In this document: in pieces, positions 50,043 to 57,575 of the stretch
Numbering within the stretch: position 1 is the stretch's first letter
Layout of the letters: each line of letters begins with the position of its first letter
Origin: Fuscovulum ytuae
Lineage (GTDB): Bacteria; Pseudomonadota; Alphaproteobacteria; Rhodobacterales; Rhodobacteraceae
NCBI RefSeq assembly: GCF_029953595.1
Contig: NZ_CP124536.1
Span: 1-64,000, forward strand
Direction: 5' to 3'
Length of the DNA stretch: 64,000 nucleotides
Notes under the pieces: generated by a model
The model's input: only the letters and a program-made list of their open reading frames with translations
Databases searched by the model: none
What the model was told of the DNA's origin: nothing
Translations under genes and position numbers: made by a program

Positions 50043-51059
50043 ATGTCCTCCAAGAAACCCGTGAACATCGGTCTGATCGGTGCTGGCCGCATCGGATCCT
50101 TCCATGGCGAAAGCGTCCAGCGCCGCCTGGTCGACGCGAACCTCGTGGCCATCGCCGACCCGGCACCGGGGGCCGCCGCCAGGCTGGCCGGCATGCTGGA
50201 GGTCGATGCCTCCTACACCGACGTGGCCGAGATGCTGGCACATCCGAACCTTGATGCAGTGATCATCGCCACCCCGGCGCGCTTCCACACCAACGTCCTC
50301 GTTCAGGCGGCCGAGGCCGGAAAGCACGTCTTCTGCGAAAAGCCGATGGCCCTGACGCTGGAAGACGCCGACCGCGGCATCGCAGCGGCCAAGGCCGCGG
50401 GCGTCGCGCTTCAGGTCGGCTTCAACCGGCGCTGGGACCAGGCGTTCGCCGAGGGCCGTGCTGCCATCGACGCAGGCAAGGTCGGCACTCCCCAGCTTCT
50501 TCGGTCGGTCATCCGCGACCCCGGCCCCTTCGGTGCCGATCCGGCGAAAGTCCCGCTCTGGACAATCTTTTACGAAACCCTGATCCACGATTTCGACACC
50601 CTTCTGTGGCTAAACGCCGGGGCGAAACCGGTCGAAGTCTATGCGGCCGCCGACGCCCTGGTGCGACCAGACGCCCGGAAGGATGGTTTCCTCGACACGG
50701 CCGTAGTGACGATCCGCTTCGACAACGGCTCCATCGCGGTGGCCGAGGCGAACTTCTGCGCGATGTATGGCTACGACATCCGGGGCGAAGTCTTCGGGTC
50801 GGCCGGCATGGTCACGATGGGCGATGTGCGGCGGTCGTCGATGACGCTTTTCGGCAAGGACGGCGTGTCCAATGACACCTGGCGGCGTGACACGGATCAC
50901 TTCGTCCACGGTTACACGGCCCAGCTTGCGTCCTTCGTCCGCTCGATCCAGTCCGGGACGCCCGTGCAGGGACCGACCGGGCAGGACGCCCGTGGCGCCT
51001 TGGCCTTGGCACTGGCCGCCATCGAAAGCGTCAAGTCCAAGGCTCCGGTGCGCCTGTGA
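50043..51059 (+). CDS. Inositol 2-dehydrogenase-like Gfo/Idh/MocA oxidoreductase
   Basis: The 338-residue protein has the Rossmann motif IGLIGAGRIGSFHGE (9-23), EKPMAL (about 99-104, catalytic-site Lys) and GFNRRWDQAF (about 124-133). The substrate motif LIHDFDTLLWLNAG (about 180-193) has the His/Asp typical of myo-inositol 2-dehydrogenase (IolG). It probably oxidises inositol or an isomer to inosose. Its stop overlaps the start of the next gene (TGATG). The substrate is inferred from motif and from the IolE-like neighbour. Confidence 0.88.
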   Translation: MSSKKPVNIGLIGAGRIGSFHGESVQRRLVDANLVAIADPAPGAAARLAGMLEVDASYTDVAEMLAHPNLDAVIIATPARFHTNVLVQAAEAGKHVFCEKPMALTLEDADRGIAAAKAAGVALQVGFNRRWDQAFAEGRAAIDAGKVGTPQLLRSVIRDPGPFGADPAKVPLWTIFYETLIHDFDTLLWLNAGAKPVEVYAAADALVRPDARKDGFLDTAVVTIRFDNGSIAVAEANFCAMYGYDIRGEVFGSAGMVTMGDVRRSSMTLFGKDGVSNDTWRRDTDHFVHGYTAQLASFVRSIQSGTPVQGPTGQDARGALALALAAIESVKSKAPVRL

Positions 51060-51949
51060 TGCTGCGCCTTGGTGTCAGCCCGTTGTCCTGGGTGAATGAG
51101 GTGCTGCCCGACCTCGGCGTGGGCACCTCGGCGGAAACCATCCTCACCGAGGCCAGGGCCGCAGGCTTCGAAGGCGTGGAACTGTCGCGCGTCTTCCCCC
51201 GGGATCCGGCGGACCTTGCGGCCTTGCTGACGGGGAACGGGCTGTCACTCGTATCCGGCTGGCATTCCGGCTTACTCGCCGACCGCTCCGTGGACGAGGA
51301 ATTGGGCGCCGTGCGTGACCACGCCCGGCTTCTGAAAGCCTGCGGTGCCAGCGTCATGGTCTATGGCGAATGCGGCCGGATGCCCGCCGACGCGCTGGAC
51401 ATCCCGATGTCCCGGCGCGGTCGTCTTGAAGCTGGGGAATGGGCCGCCTACGGTGACCGCCTCACCCGCTTTGCCGATGCGCTCTTCGCCGAGCACGGGC
51501 TCCGCCTCGCCTATCATCACCACCTCATGATGGTCGCCGAGACAAAAGCCGAAGTGCAATCGGTGATGGAGAACTCCGGACCCTCAGTCGGGCTTCTTCT
51601 GGATACGGGCCACGCCTACGCCGGCGGGTTCGACTACACCGTCCTGATCGATGCCTACGGCGATCGCATCGCGCATATCCACCTCAAGGACGTAAGGCCT
51701 GATGTGCTGGACCGCATACGCACCGCGGACCTGTCCTTCAATGCCGGCGTCCGGGCGGGGATGTTCACGATTCCCGGCGACGGCGCCGTCGACTTCGCGC
51801 CCCTCGCGCGCTTCCTCGCGTCCGGACGCTACCAAGGCTGGCTCATGGTCGAAGCCGAGCAAGACCCGGCTCTTGCCCCACCTGCGCAGACCATTGCGCG
51901 GGCCTACGACTTCGTCTCCCGTTCTATCATGCCGGCCCTGGCCGCCTGA
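51059..51949 (+). CDS. IolE-like (inosose dehydratase type) TIM-barrel protein
   Basis: The 296-residue protein starts MLRLGVSPLSWVNEVLPDLG, continues GFEGVELSRVFPRDP (about 37-51), has LRLAYHHHLMMV (about 149-160) and GLLLDTGHAYAGG (about 178-190). This series closely follows IolE, which dehydrates 2-keto-myo-inositol. It follows the dehydrogenase gene with overlapping codons. The pair suggests the first two steps of inositol catabolism. No iolD or iolB is in the window, so later steps would be encoded elsewhere. Confidence 0.85.
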   Translation: MLRLGVSPLSWVNEVLPDLGVGTSAETILTEARAAGFEGVELSRVFPRDPADLAALLTGNGLSLVSGWHSGLLADRSVDEELGAVRDHARLLKACGASVMVYGECGRMPADALDIPMSRRGRLEAGEWAAYGDRLTRFADALFAEHGLRLAYHHHLMMVAETKAEVQSVMENSGPSVGLLLDTGHAYAGGFDYTVLIDAYGDRIAHIHLKDVRPDVLDRIRTADLSFNAGVRAGMFTIPGDGAVDFAPLARFLASGRYQGWLMVEAEQDPALAPPAQTIARAYDFVSRSIMPALAA

Positions 51950-52051
51950 ACGGGGACACCATCGCTCTCCCGCCGGGTTTCCTCCCACCCGGCATTGCGG
52001 TGGCCGGGATTGCCCTCTCGGCCACCGCCCCAACTGTCAAGGAGCCTACCC

Positions 52052-52828
52052 ATGTCGCACTTCCCCCTCGCCGCCTGTGCCGAAATGCTCTGGCGCGACA
52101 AACCGATCGAATGGCGCGCAAGCCGCCTGAAGGAGATGGGCTTTGGTGTCGGTCTCTGGAACTGGCCGGCGCATGACCTTGCCGCGCTGGAGAAGACCGG
52201 CGCAACCTTCACCATCATGAACGGCTACCTGCAGGGCCGCCTGACCGATGCCGAGGGGTGCGAGACGCTGCTCGCCTCGGTGAAGGAGACGGCGAAGGTG
52301 GGCAAGCGCCTTGGCGTCCACCGCCTGAACCTGCACGGCACGGGTCTTGGCGACATGGGAATCCCGATCCCGCAAATCGGCGCCTTCGCCCCCGGCATGG
52401 AGCAGCGGGCCCGAGACACGCTTCACCGCATCTGCGACCTGGCCGAGTCCGAGGGCCAGGTCTTCACGCTGGAGAACCTGAACCCCATCGACCACCCCGG
52501 CTGCCCTTTTGGGTCGACTGCGGCGGTGCTGGGTCTGGTTTCCGCGGTTAACCGCCCGCAACTTCGCATCAACTTGGACCTCTATCATACTCAGATCGGC
52601 GAGGGCGACCTAATCCGCTGGTGCGAGGCGTGTCTGCCGTGGATCGGCGAGGTCCAAGTCGCCGACAACCCCGGCCGCTGCGAACCGGGGACAGGCGAGA
52701 TCAACTTTGCTGGTGTTGCAAAAGCCCTCACCGAAATGGGCTATTCAGGCCCCGTCGGTATGGAGGCTTGGGCTTCGGGTGATGCGGAGGTGGCGCTTGA
52801 GGCATTTCGAGGATCGTTCACGATCTGA
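52052..52828 (+). CDS. Hydroxypyruvate isomerase-like TIM-barrel protein
   Basis: The 258-residue protein has the Hyi/OtnI pattern: LAACAEMLW (6-14), LNLHGTGLGD near 92, TLENLNPIDHPG (about 139-150), RINLDLYHTQIGEGDL (about 172-187) and VQVADNPGRCEPGTGEINF (about 205-223), with metal-binding Glu, Asp and His. Family members isomerise hydroxypyruvate or small keto-sugars. It is third in the metabolic set and is preceded by GGAGCC. Its exact substrate in this locus is unknown. Confidence 0.87.
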   Translation: MSHFPLAACAEMLWRDKPIEWRASRLKEMGFGVGLWNWPAHDLAALEKTGATFTIMNGYLQGRLTDAEGCETLLASVKETAKVGKRLGVHRLNLHGTGLGDMGIPIPQIGAFAPGMEQRARDTLHRICDLAESEGQVFTLENLNPIDHPGCPFGSTAAVLGLVSAVNRPQLRINLDLYHTQIGEGDLIRWCEACLPWIGEVQVADNPGRCEPGTGEINFAGVAKALTEMGYSGPVGMEAWASGDAEVALEAFRGSFTI

Positions 52829-53049
52829 GATCACTGGACGCTGCCAAAATGAACTGAGCATGCGCTCAAGCAAGAAAGCGGTCGTTCTCGGTTCCCAAAT
52901 TGAAATTCCGCCCCCTACCCTTGGATTCGGGAGGTACCCATCACAACCGATATGTCGCACGGTTCGTGGCGGCGGCCCAGACGCACTTTTTCGCCGATCA
53001 CAGCCCTGCGCGTTGCCCTTTCGTTTCGCATCTGGTCCAGTCTGTCGGC

Positions 53050-53445
53050 ATGATGTTGAGCCGAGGCAGCACCAAGATGAAGACCCCAAATGGCGACCTC
53101 GACCTCGACCGTTGGCCGGATCCGGCCGGCGCAAAGGCCCTCCGCACTGTTTTCGCGCAGGACCTTGTCGTCGAAGGCGATGCCACCTCCAGTGGACCGA
53201 TCGAGGTCCAAGGCAACGTAGTTGGCTCACTGCGTGCGCCGGAGATCTCAGTGGCTGGTTCAGGTCGTGTTGAAGGTTCCGTCGTCGCCCACGACCTCGT
53301 CGTGCTTGGGGCGGTTTCCGGCAGGGTCTCGGCGCGAAACGTTCAGCTCGCGCCGAGTGCAGTCGTGCAGGCCGATGTTATCCATGAGCGGATCGCCATC
53401 GAGGCCGGAGCCGAGCTTGAAGGCAGGCTTCAGCGTAGGGCCTGA
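53050..53445 (+). CDS. Bactofilin-type (DUF583) polymer-forming protein
   Basis: The 131-residue protein has the right-handed beta-helix pattern of bactofilins: DLVVEGDATSSGPIEVQGNV (about 38-57), GSLRAPEISVAGSGRVEGSV and HDLVVLGAVSGRVSARNVQL. Bactofilins form polymers that organise cell-wall or polar proteins and, on plasmids, can act in segregation or conjugation positioning. The start is uncertain: ATG at 53050 or 53077, with the upstream frame to 52900 less likely. It lies outside any obvious operon. Confidence 0.83.
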   Translation: MMLSRGSTKMKTPNGDLDLDRWPDPAGAKALRTVFAQDLVVEGDATSSGPIEVQGNVVGSLRAPEISVAGSGRVEGSVVAHDLVVLGAVSGRVSARNVQLAPSAVVQADVIHERIAIEAGAELEGRLQRRA

Positions 53446-53451
53446 CAGATC

Positions 53452-53712
53452 TCACTCCGCAAGGTCTGGCGGCAGCATCTGGCCGGTCGGCAGATAGCCC
53501 CGCCGCATCTTATGTCGGAGTGTCTGGGATGCCGCCCTCTCCGCTTCTTCAATGGAAGCACAGGTTTCGATGCTTGTCCGGCCGTGGGTCCCGATCCGGC
53601 CCCAGGTTCGCAAGACGGAGACGTCGCCGAACAGTGTCGCCGCAACATCGATGCAGTAGAACCGCGCCATGTTAGCCTCAGAGTTGATGCGATGCAGATG
53701 TGCCAGAGCCAT
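53452..53712 (-). CDS. WGR-domain protein
   Basis: The 86-residue protein is essentially a WGR domain: ARFYCIDVAATLFGDVSVLR (about 15-34), then TWGRIGTHGRT (about 35-45). Stand-alone WGR proteins are common on alphaproteobacterial replicons; the domain binds nucleic acid in PARP proteins. GGGGAGG stands five bases before the ATG at 53712, so the longer frame (to 53760) is rejected. It converges with the bactofilin gene. Confidence 0.88.
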   Translation of the reverse strand: MALAHLHRINSEANMARFYCIDVAATLFGDVSVLRTWGRIGTHGRTSIETCASIEEAERAASQTLRHKMRRGYLPTGQMLPPDLAE

Positions 53713-53808
53713 GGCGGTCCTCCCCTGCACAGACTCCGCCTTGCCGCTCTCCAAGTCCAATTTATTTTCTGAATCGATCCGGGCCGTCCGATTCAGAAAG
53801 CTGATGGG

Positions 53809-54018
53809 TCATGGCGACGGATCGCTAGGTTCTTCCTCGACAACCTCGACCCAGAGGACGCCACGCAGGGTTTCCTCCGGGACCAGCCATACGGTCCTGA
53901 ACCGACCGCCGGCGGTACGGTGCCGTTCAGCGACGAGTTCCCTGCCTCCACGGTCGATCCGCCACAGACGACGATCAATTGTCGGGCTTTTGGTTCTGGG
54001 TCTAGTGACGTCCTCCAT
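53809..54018 (-). CDS. Small hypothetical protein (69 aa)
   Basis: The protein is Arg-rich (IDRRLWRIDRGGRELVAERH, about 14-33), continuing GRFRTVWLVPEETLRGVLWV and an acidic end. GGAGG stands five bases before the ATG. Small proteins of this kind occur beside WGR genes; no function is known. Confidence 0.6.
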   Translation of the reverse strand: MEDVTRPRTKSPTIDRRLWRIDRGGRELVAERHRTAGGRFRTVWLVPEETLRGVLWVEVVEEEPSDPSP

Positions 54019-54142
54019 GCCTGCCTCCGATCGGTCGCTGACGATTTGCAGTCATGGACAGAGGCGCCTTCAGGACATATCTAACGCCATCAGAAGTGGT
54101 GCTTTGCTGTCGCCACGCGAACCACGAAAGGCGTTCCTGTCG

Positions 54143-54568
54143 ATGCATGTTCTGTCCCCTGTTCTGGTTGTTTCCGCGCTTGCGGCGATGTCTGTTCCCG
54201 TCCACGCGCTTGACGCCTGGGCGGTCGGTGTCGAGCGTGGACTGCCGACCTACGCGCTCACCAGCGAGGCGGGTGAGGTGCGGCTCGTTTGCGACCCGGA
54301 TCGCGTTTTCGGGCCGACGCCCAACGGTGCGCTTGTGGTCGGCTTCGACAAAGATGCGGCGCCAGACATGGTCGTTGTTCTCGCCAAGTCCGGTGAACAG
54401 GCCCGCCTGCCGGTCAAGGACGGCCTTGCTGGACAGGCCTCGGTTGAAGCCGCAGACTGGTCGAAGATGGTTGCGACCTTCCGCGATGGCGGCGAGTTCG
54501 CGCTGGTTACAAGCGCTGACAGCCTGACCTTCGAGACAGCACCGCTGCCCGAGCTCGCCTGCGACTGA
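54143..54568 (+). CDS. Secreted hypothetical protein (141 aa)
   Basis: The first 23 residues (MHVLSPVLVVSALAAMSVPV, then HA) form a signal peptide. The mature part is beta-rich (GVERGLPTYALTSEAGEVRL, about 28-47), contains two Cys (about 49 and 140) and ends ELACD. The reading frame is open for 158 codons upstream, but no start there fits. I cannot name a family. It is probably periplasmic. Confidence 0.6.
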   Translation: MHVLSPVLVVSALAAMSVPVHALDAWAVGVERGLPTYALTSEAGEVRLVCDPDRVFGPTPNGALVVGFDKDAAPDMVVVLAKSGEQARLPVKDGLAGQASVEAADWSKMVATFRDGGEFALVTSADSLTFETAPLPELACD

Positions 54569-54607
54569 CCGCAGGCCGTTCATCGAATTCTGTTGCATGG
54601 TCCGGGT

Positions 54608-55282
54608 CTATCTGACGCGTCGCGCCTCGATGAGCCGCGACGCGATGGCGGCGAGGAAGGCACCAACGATTGTCGCCCGGGGCTCGATCTGCCAGGGGTC
54701 ACCAAGGGCTGCATGCATGGCCCGGATCGCTGAGCCTTGGGCGTAGACGGTCATTGCTTCGCCGACGGCCATGTCTGTTGCCGACATGGCGAAGATGCGC
54801 CTCGCCTCGTCTGCCTGCGCCTTGATATCCTCTTCGGCCAATAGTCGCCGCAATTCCGCGCGGGCTTCCTTGGCAAAGGCGCGCAGCATGTAGGCTGGGG
54901 TCACCTCGCCCGCACCTGGGATTTGCTTCAGACGCCTCTCGGTCGCCAGCGGAAGCCGAAACAGGACCACCAGCTTCTCTTTCCGGGGCTTCACCAACAC
55001 ACCAGCTGGAGTATCGGGTGGCAATGCCGGGGACAGCGTCTGATCCCTCTCCCCTTCCCTCTTCCCGGCCAATCCCGCTTCCGCGAGGGGCGAAGTTGGC
55101 AGGTCAGGGAGTTGGTCCTCGATGTTCTCCGCTGGCAGCCCCGCCTCCGGCGCTCGCCGTTCGGCGAGAATGCGCGACTGCACCTCGCGCGACGAGCGCA
55201 ACCGTGCCGCCGAGTTCTGCAAACCAGGCTCTTCCGCTGCCGGAGAGGGTGCGACACGTGCAGGAAGGCGGAAACGGCTCAT
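54608..55282 (-). CDS. VirC2-like accessory transfer protein (tentative)
   Basis: The 224-residue protein has a low-complexity N-terminal half (about 1-100, rich in Pro, Ala and Glu). The C-terminal half contains KLVVLFRLPLATERRLKQIP (about 103-122) and TPAYMLRAFAKEARAELRRL (about 127-146), a pattern suggestive of ribbon-helix-helix VirC2. Its ATG overlaps the stop of the ParA-like gene (ATGA). In Agrobacterium virC1 (ParA-like) and virC2 are likewise paired and help relaxosome assembly. The assignment rests mainly on pairing and position next to the mobilization genes. Confidence 0.5.
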   Translation of the reverse strand: MSRFRLPARVAPSPAAEEPGLQNSAARLRSSREVQSRILAERRAPEAGLPAENIEDQLPDLPTSPLAEAGLAGKREGERDQTLSPALPPDTPAGVLVKPRKEKLVVLFRLPLATERRLKQIPGAGEVTPAYMLRAFAKEARAELRRLLAEEDIKAQADEARRIFAMSATDMAVGEAMTVYAQGSAIRAMHAALGDPWQIEPRATIVGAFLAAIASRLIEARRVR

Positions 55283-56043
55283 GCAGGGATCACCTCGTCG
55301 ATCCCCGTCAGGACGAGTTCCGCGACTTCAAGCTGGCGGGTGATGGCGTCCGCCAGCAACCGACCGCCGGGTGCCTTGGCGTTGGCGCGGGCTGCCGGTC
55401 CGAGGGGGCCGTGGTAGCCCAACTGTTCGAGGATCCGCGAATGCGGGACGATCACATCGAGATGGTCGAGACGCAGGATTTCCTGCAGCACGTCTTGGTC
55501 ACGTTTCGGCAGTTGCGCCATTCCCCCTTCCCGGGTTGCGGCGTCGATGATCTTCGGCCCCGCGTCCATGACGAGGACCCGGACCGCCGGGAAGCGCTCA
55601 CCTTCAGCAATCGAGGCACGGAGGTCGTCCATCCAGAGGACGGCACGATGGGTCATTTCCCATTCGGCATAGACGGGGCGCGCAGGGATCAGCACCAGGT
55701 CGGAGATCAGACAGAAGTCCTCAGTGTCGGTGTGGGTGCCCGGCCGGGTGTCGATCACGACGAGATCGACGCCACGCGATTCCTCAGCCTCGAGGAGCGA
55801 CAGAAGCCCTTCGACGCTCTCGGGCGGTGACAGGATCGCGAGGCTCTCTGGCCAGTCGGGCTTCGGCGCCCCCTCCCAGGTGGCCAGTTCGAAACTGTCG
55901 CGCCAGCGGCCGAGTTGGGCATTCACGTCGCCATCGATCAGGGTGACGCGACGCCCGAGGTTCAGTGCTGCAGATGCGAGAAGCATGGCGGTCGTGGTCT
56001 TGCCCGAGCCACCCTTAGTCTGCACGATGGAAATGACTTGCAT
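55279..56043 (-). CDS. VirC1-like ParA-family ATPase
   Basis: The 254-residue ATPase has a deviant Walker A in VQTKGGSGKTTTAML (7-21), the A' box RVTLIDGDVNAQLGRWRDS (about 32-50) and Walker B LVVIDTRPGTHTDTEDF (about 93-109). RRVTLIDGDVNAQLGRWR followed by ATWEG is the VirC1-like arrangement rather than that of RepA. VirC1 brings the relaxosome to the cell pole. The ATG at 56043 is chosen; the longer frame to 56451 covers the intergenic repeats. It is divergent from mobC. Confidence 0.8.
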   Translation of the reverse strand: MQVISIVQTKGGSGKTTTAMLLASAALNLGRRVTLIDGDVNAQLGRWRDSFELATWEGAPKPDWPESLAILSPPESVEGLLSLLEAEESRGVDLVVIDTRPGTHTDTEDFCLISDLVLIPARPVYAEWEMTHRAVLWMDDLRASIAEGERFPAVRVLVMDAGPKIIDAATREGGMAQLPKRDQDVLQEILRLDHLDVIVPHSRILEQLGYHGPLGPAARANAKAPGGRLLADAITRQLEVAELVLTGIDEVIPA

Positions 56044-56370
56044 GAAATGACGCCTCCACAAACGGCACTCGCTACCCCTTGCACCGACGCCCGGCGCTCT
56101 TTCATGACGCTGCGGACGGCGATGCACCGCAAGCAGGGCAAGACCGCGCGAAGCCTTTGTAAAGGCGTCACTAATCTGACCGGCATCCGGTGCGCCGTTT
56201 AGGCATAAGGTTGCAGAAACGTCAAATCGCTTGTGCTGGAAGTTGTAACACACCGCCGAAGCCTTCATGTTTCTTAAGGATTCCCGCAGCCGTAATGCTG
56301 CGGCGCGGCGCCCGAGCAGTCCTGAGGCCTGCCCGTAATCGTGGCTATCTGCCTTCCGGCCCGTATGACG

Positions 56371-56396
56371 GTTTGCATGTCTGCATGCTTGCATAG
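56371..56396. repeat. Tandem 8-bp repeats around TGCAT
   Basis: TGCAT occurs at 56374, 56382 and 56390, exactly 8 bp apart (TTTGCATG TCTGCATG CTTGCATA). A degenerate run with similar spacing (TCTGCTTT, CCTGCTTG, CTAGTTTG) appears near 56521-56556. It may be a binding array for an accessory transfer protein. Confidence 0.45.
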
Positions 56397-56837
56397 ATGA
56401 CAGGCCGCATACCGACGTGGGAACCTGTCCGCACGGCTGATCCGAAGGCAAGGTGACATCAGGCCTCCGTCAGGGGACGATCCCGAATGTGACCCGCCAA
56501 CCGGCTGCATGCCGGACAATCTGTCTGCTTTCCTGTCGGCCTGCTTGCTAGTTTGCCCAGTGACGAGTTGACGCTGCGCCGATCCAGCTTGTGGCATCAT
56601 GCCCAAAGCCATTCATAGTCTGCCATTTTCCGTCATGGGCAGGCCTCGGAGCATCCGGAGACCCCTTCCCCCGCCCCTCTTCCCTTCCCTGGCAGCCCTT
56701 CCATCAGACTGTCGTGCCCGTCCCAACAATCCCTCGTGGAGGAACCGTACACTTCTGGAAAGCCCAAGCTTTCCAGGCGCTCCACCCGTTTGGTCTCGAG
56801 TGAAACGGAGGCCTGGCGGCCGGGGCGCAGGGATCCA

Positions 56838-56945
56838 GTCGGCGGTCCAGCCGCCGACCCCTGTCGCCATATTGAGTCCTCACCGGCTGTCCGGTTTCCG
56901 CAGGCGGGCTCCTCTTCGGAGGAGCGGAAACCGGCCGGTGAGGAC
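56838..56945. repeat. Nested inverted repeats, oriT candidate core
   Basis: GTCGGCGG-tccag-CCGCCGAC (56838-56858) is followed by a three-layer hairpin. GTCCTCACCGG (56876-56886) pairs with CCGGTGAGGAC (56935-56945). CCGGTTTCCGC (56891-56901) pairs with GCGGAAACCGG (56924-56934). GCTCCTC-ttcg-GAGGAGC forms the tip (56908-56925). It lies 66 bp upstream of mobC. Confidence 0.65.
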
Positions 56946-57011
56946 GGTTGGCAGGAAAGGTGTTGTGTGGTACATGATGCGCAATGACTGCAAAACACAT
57001 GTAATGATGCA

Positions 57012-57575
57012 ATGCCACGCTCACGCCTGACCTCTGCCGAGACTACCGCCATCACGGCGCGGCTCCTCGCTGGCGAGAGCGTCGCGGCCGTGGCGAGGTC
57101 TATGGGCCGTTCCCGCCAGGCGCTGTCACGGATCAAGGGCAGCCTTGATCGGAAAGAGGTGCGGCGGCTTTCGGTGAAGCTCAACATCCGCATCACGGAA
57201 GACGAGCATGCAGCCTTTCAGGCGGTTGCCGAGGCAAGCGGTCTGACGGTCTCCGAGGCAGTCCGGCATCTGGTCAGACAGGCAAGCGATCGTCTGGCCA
57301 TCCAGGCAGACGAGCTTGATGCCATCGCTGCAGCAAGGCGGGAGTTGTCGGCCGTCGGCAACAACCTCAACCAGATCGCTCGTCTGGGGGCGGTCGGTCG
57401 TCTGACCTGGAATGCCCGCGATGCCGCCCTGGTGCGCAAGGTCGGAGCGCGGGTCGATGACCTTGTAGAAGAGGTTGTCCATCTTCTCTCGTCGCTTCGG
57501 GCCAAGCAGGGACTTGGTGATCAAGTCTCTACTTTCGCTCCTGCTGCCGACACTTCTGCCGAGGCGCCGAAATGA
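57012..57575 (+). CDS. mobC: MobC-type mobilization accessory protein
   Basis: The 187-residue protein has an N-terminal HTH-like part (LLAGESVAAVARSMGRSRQA, about 18-37) and a ribbon-helix-helix-type region (VKLNIRITEDEHAAFQAVAE, about 55-74). The MobC signature SAVGNNLNQIARLG lies at about 113-126. MobC binds oriT and helps the relaxase nick. The stop overlaps the relaxase start (ATGA). The candidate oriT lies directly upstream. Confidence 0.88.
   Translation: MPRSRLTSAETTAITARLLAGESVAAVARSMGRSRQALSRIKGSLDRKEVRRLSVKLNIRITEDEHAAFQAVAEASGLTVSEAVRHLVRQASDRLAIQADELDAIAAARRELSAVGNNLNQIARLGAVGRLTWNARDAALVRKVGARVDDLVEEVVHLLSSLRAKQGLGDQVSTFAPAADTSAEAPK

Larger units (their letters stand above)
56044..57011. 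other. oriT: 968-bp non-coding mobilization region (candidate oriT and regulatory repeats)
   Basis: No gene is supported between the divergent virC1-like and mobC genes. The region contains tandem octamers (56371-56396), a palindrome at 56838-56858 and a nested 70-bp inverted repeat at 56876-56945, just upstream of mobC. In mobilizable plasmids this is the usual location of oriT. The nick site cannot be assigned by eye. Confidence 0.55.

Noticed and set aside
56274-56612. Minus-strand frame across the TGCAT octamers
   Set aside because: The Gln/Ala/Arg repeats in its translation come from the DNA repeats; there is no start signal.
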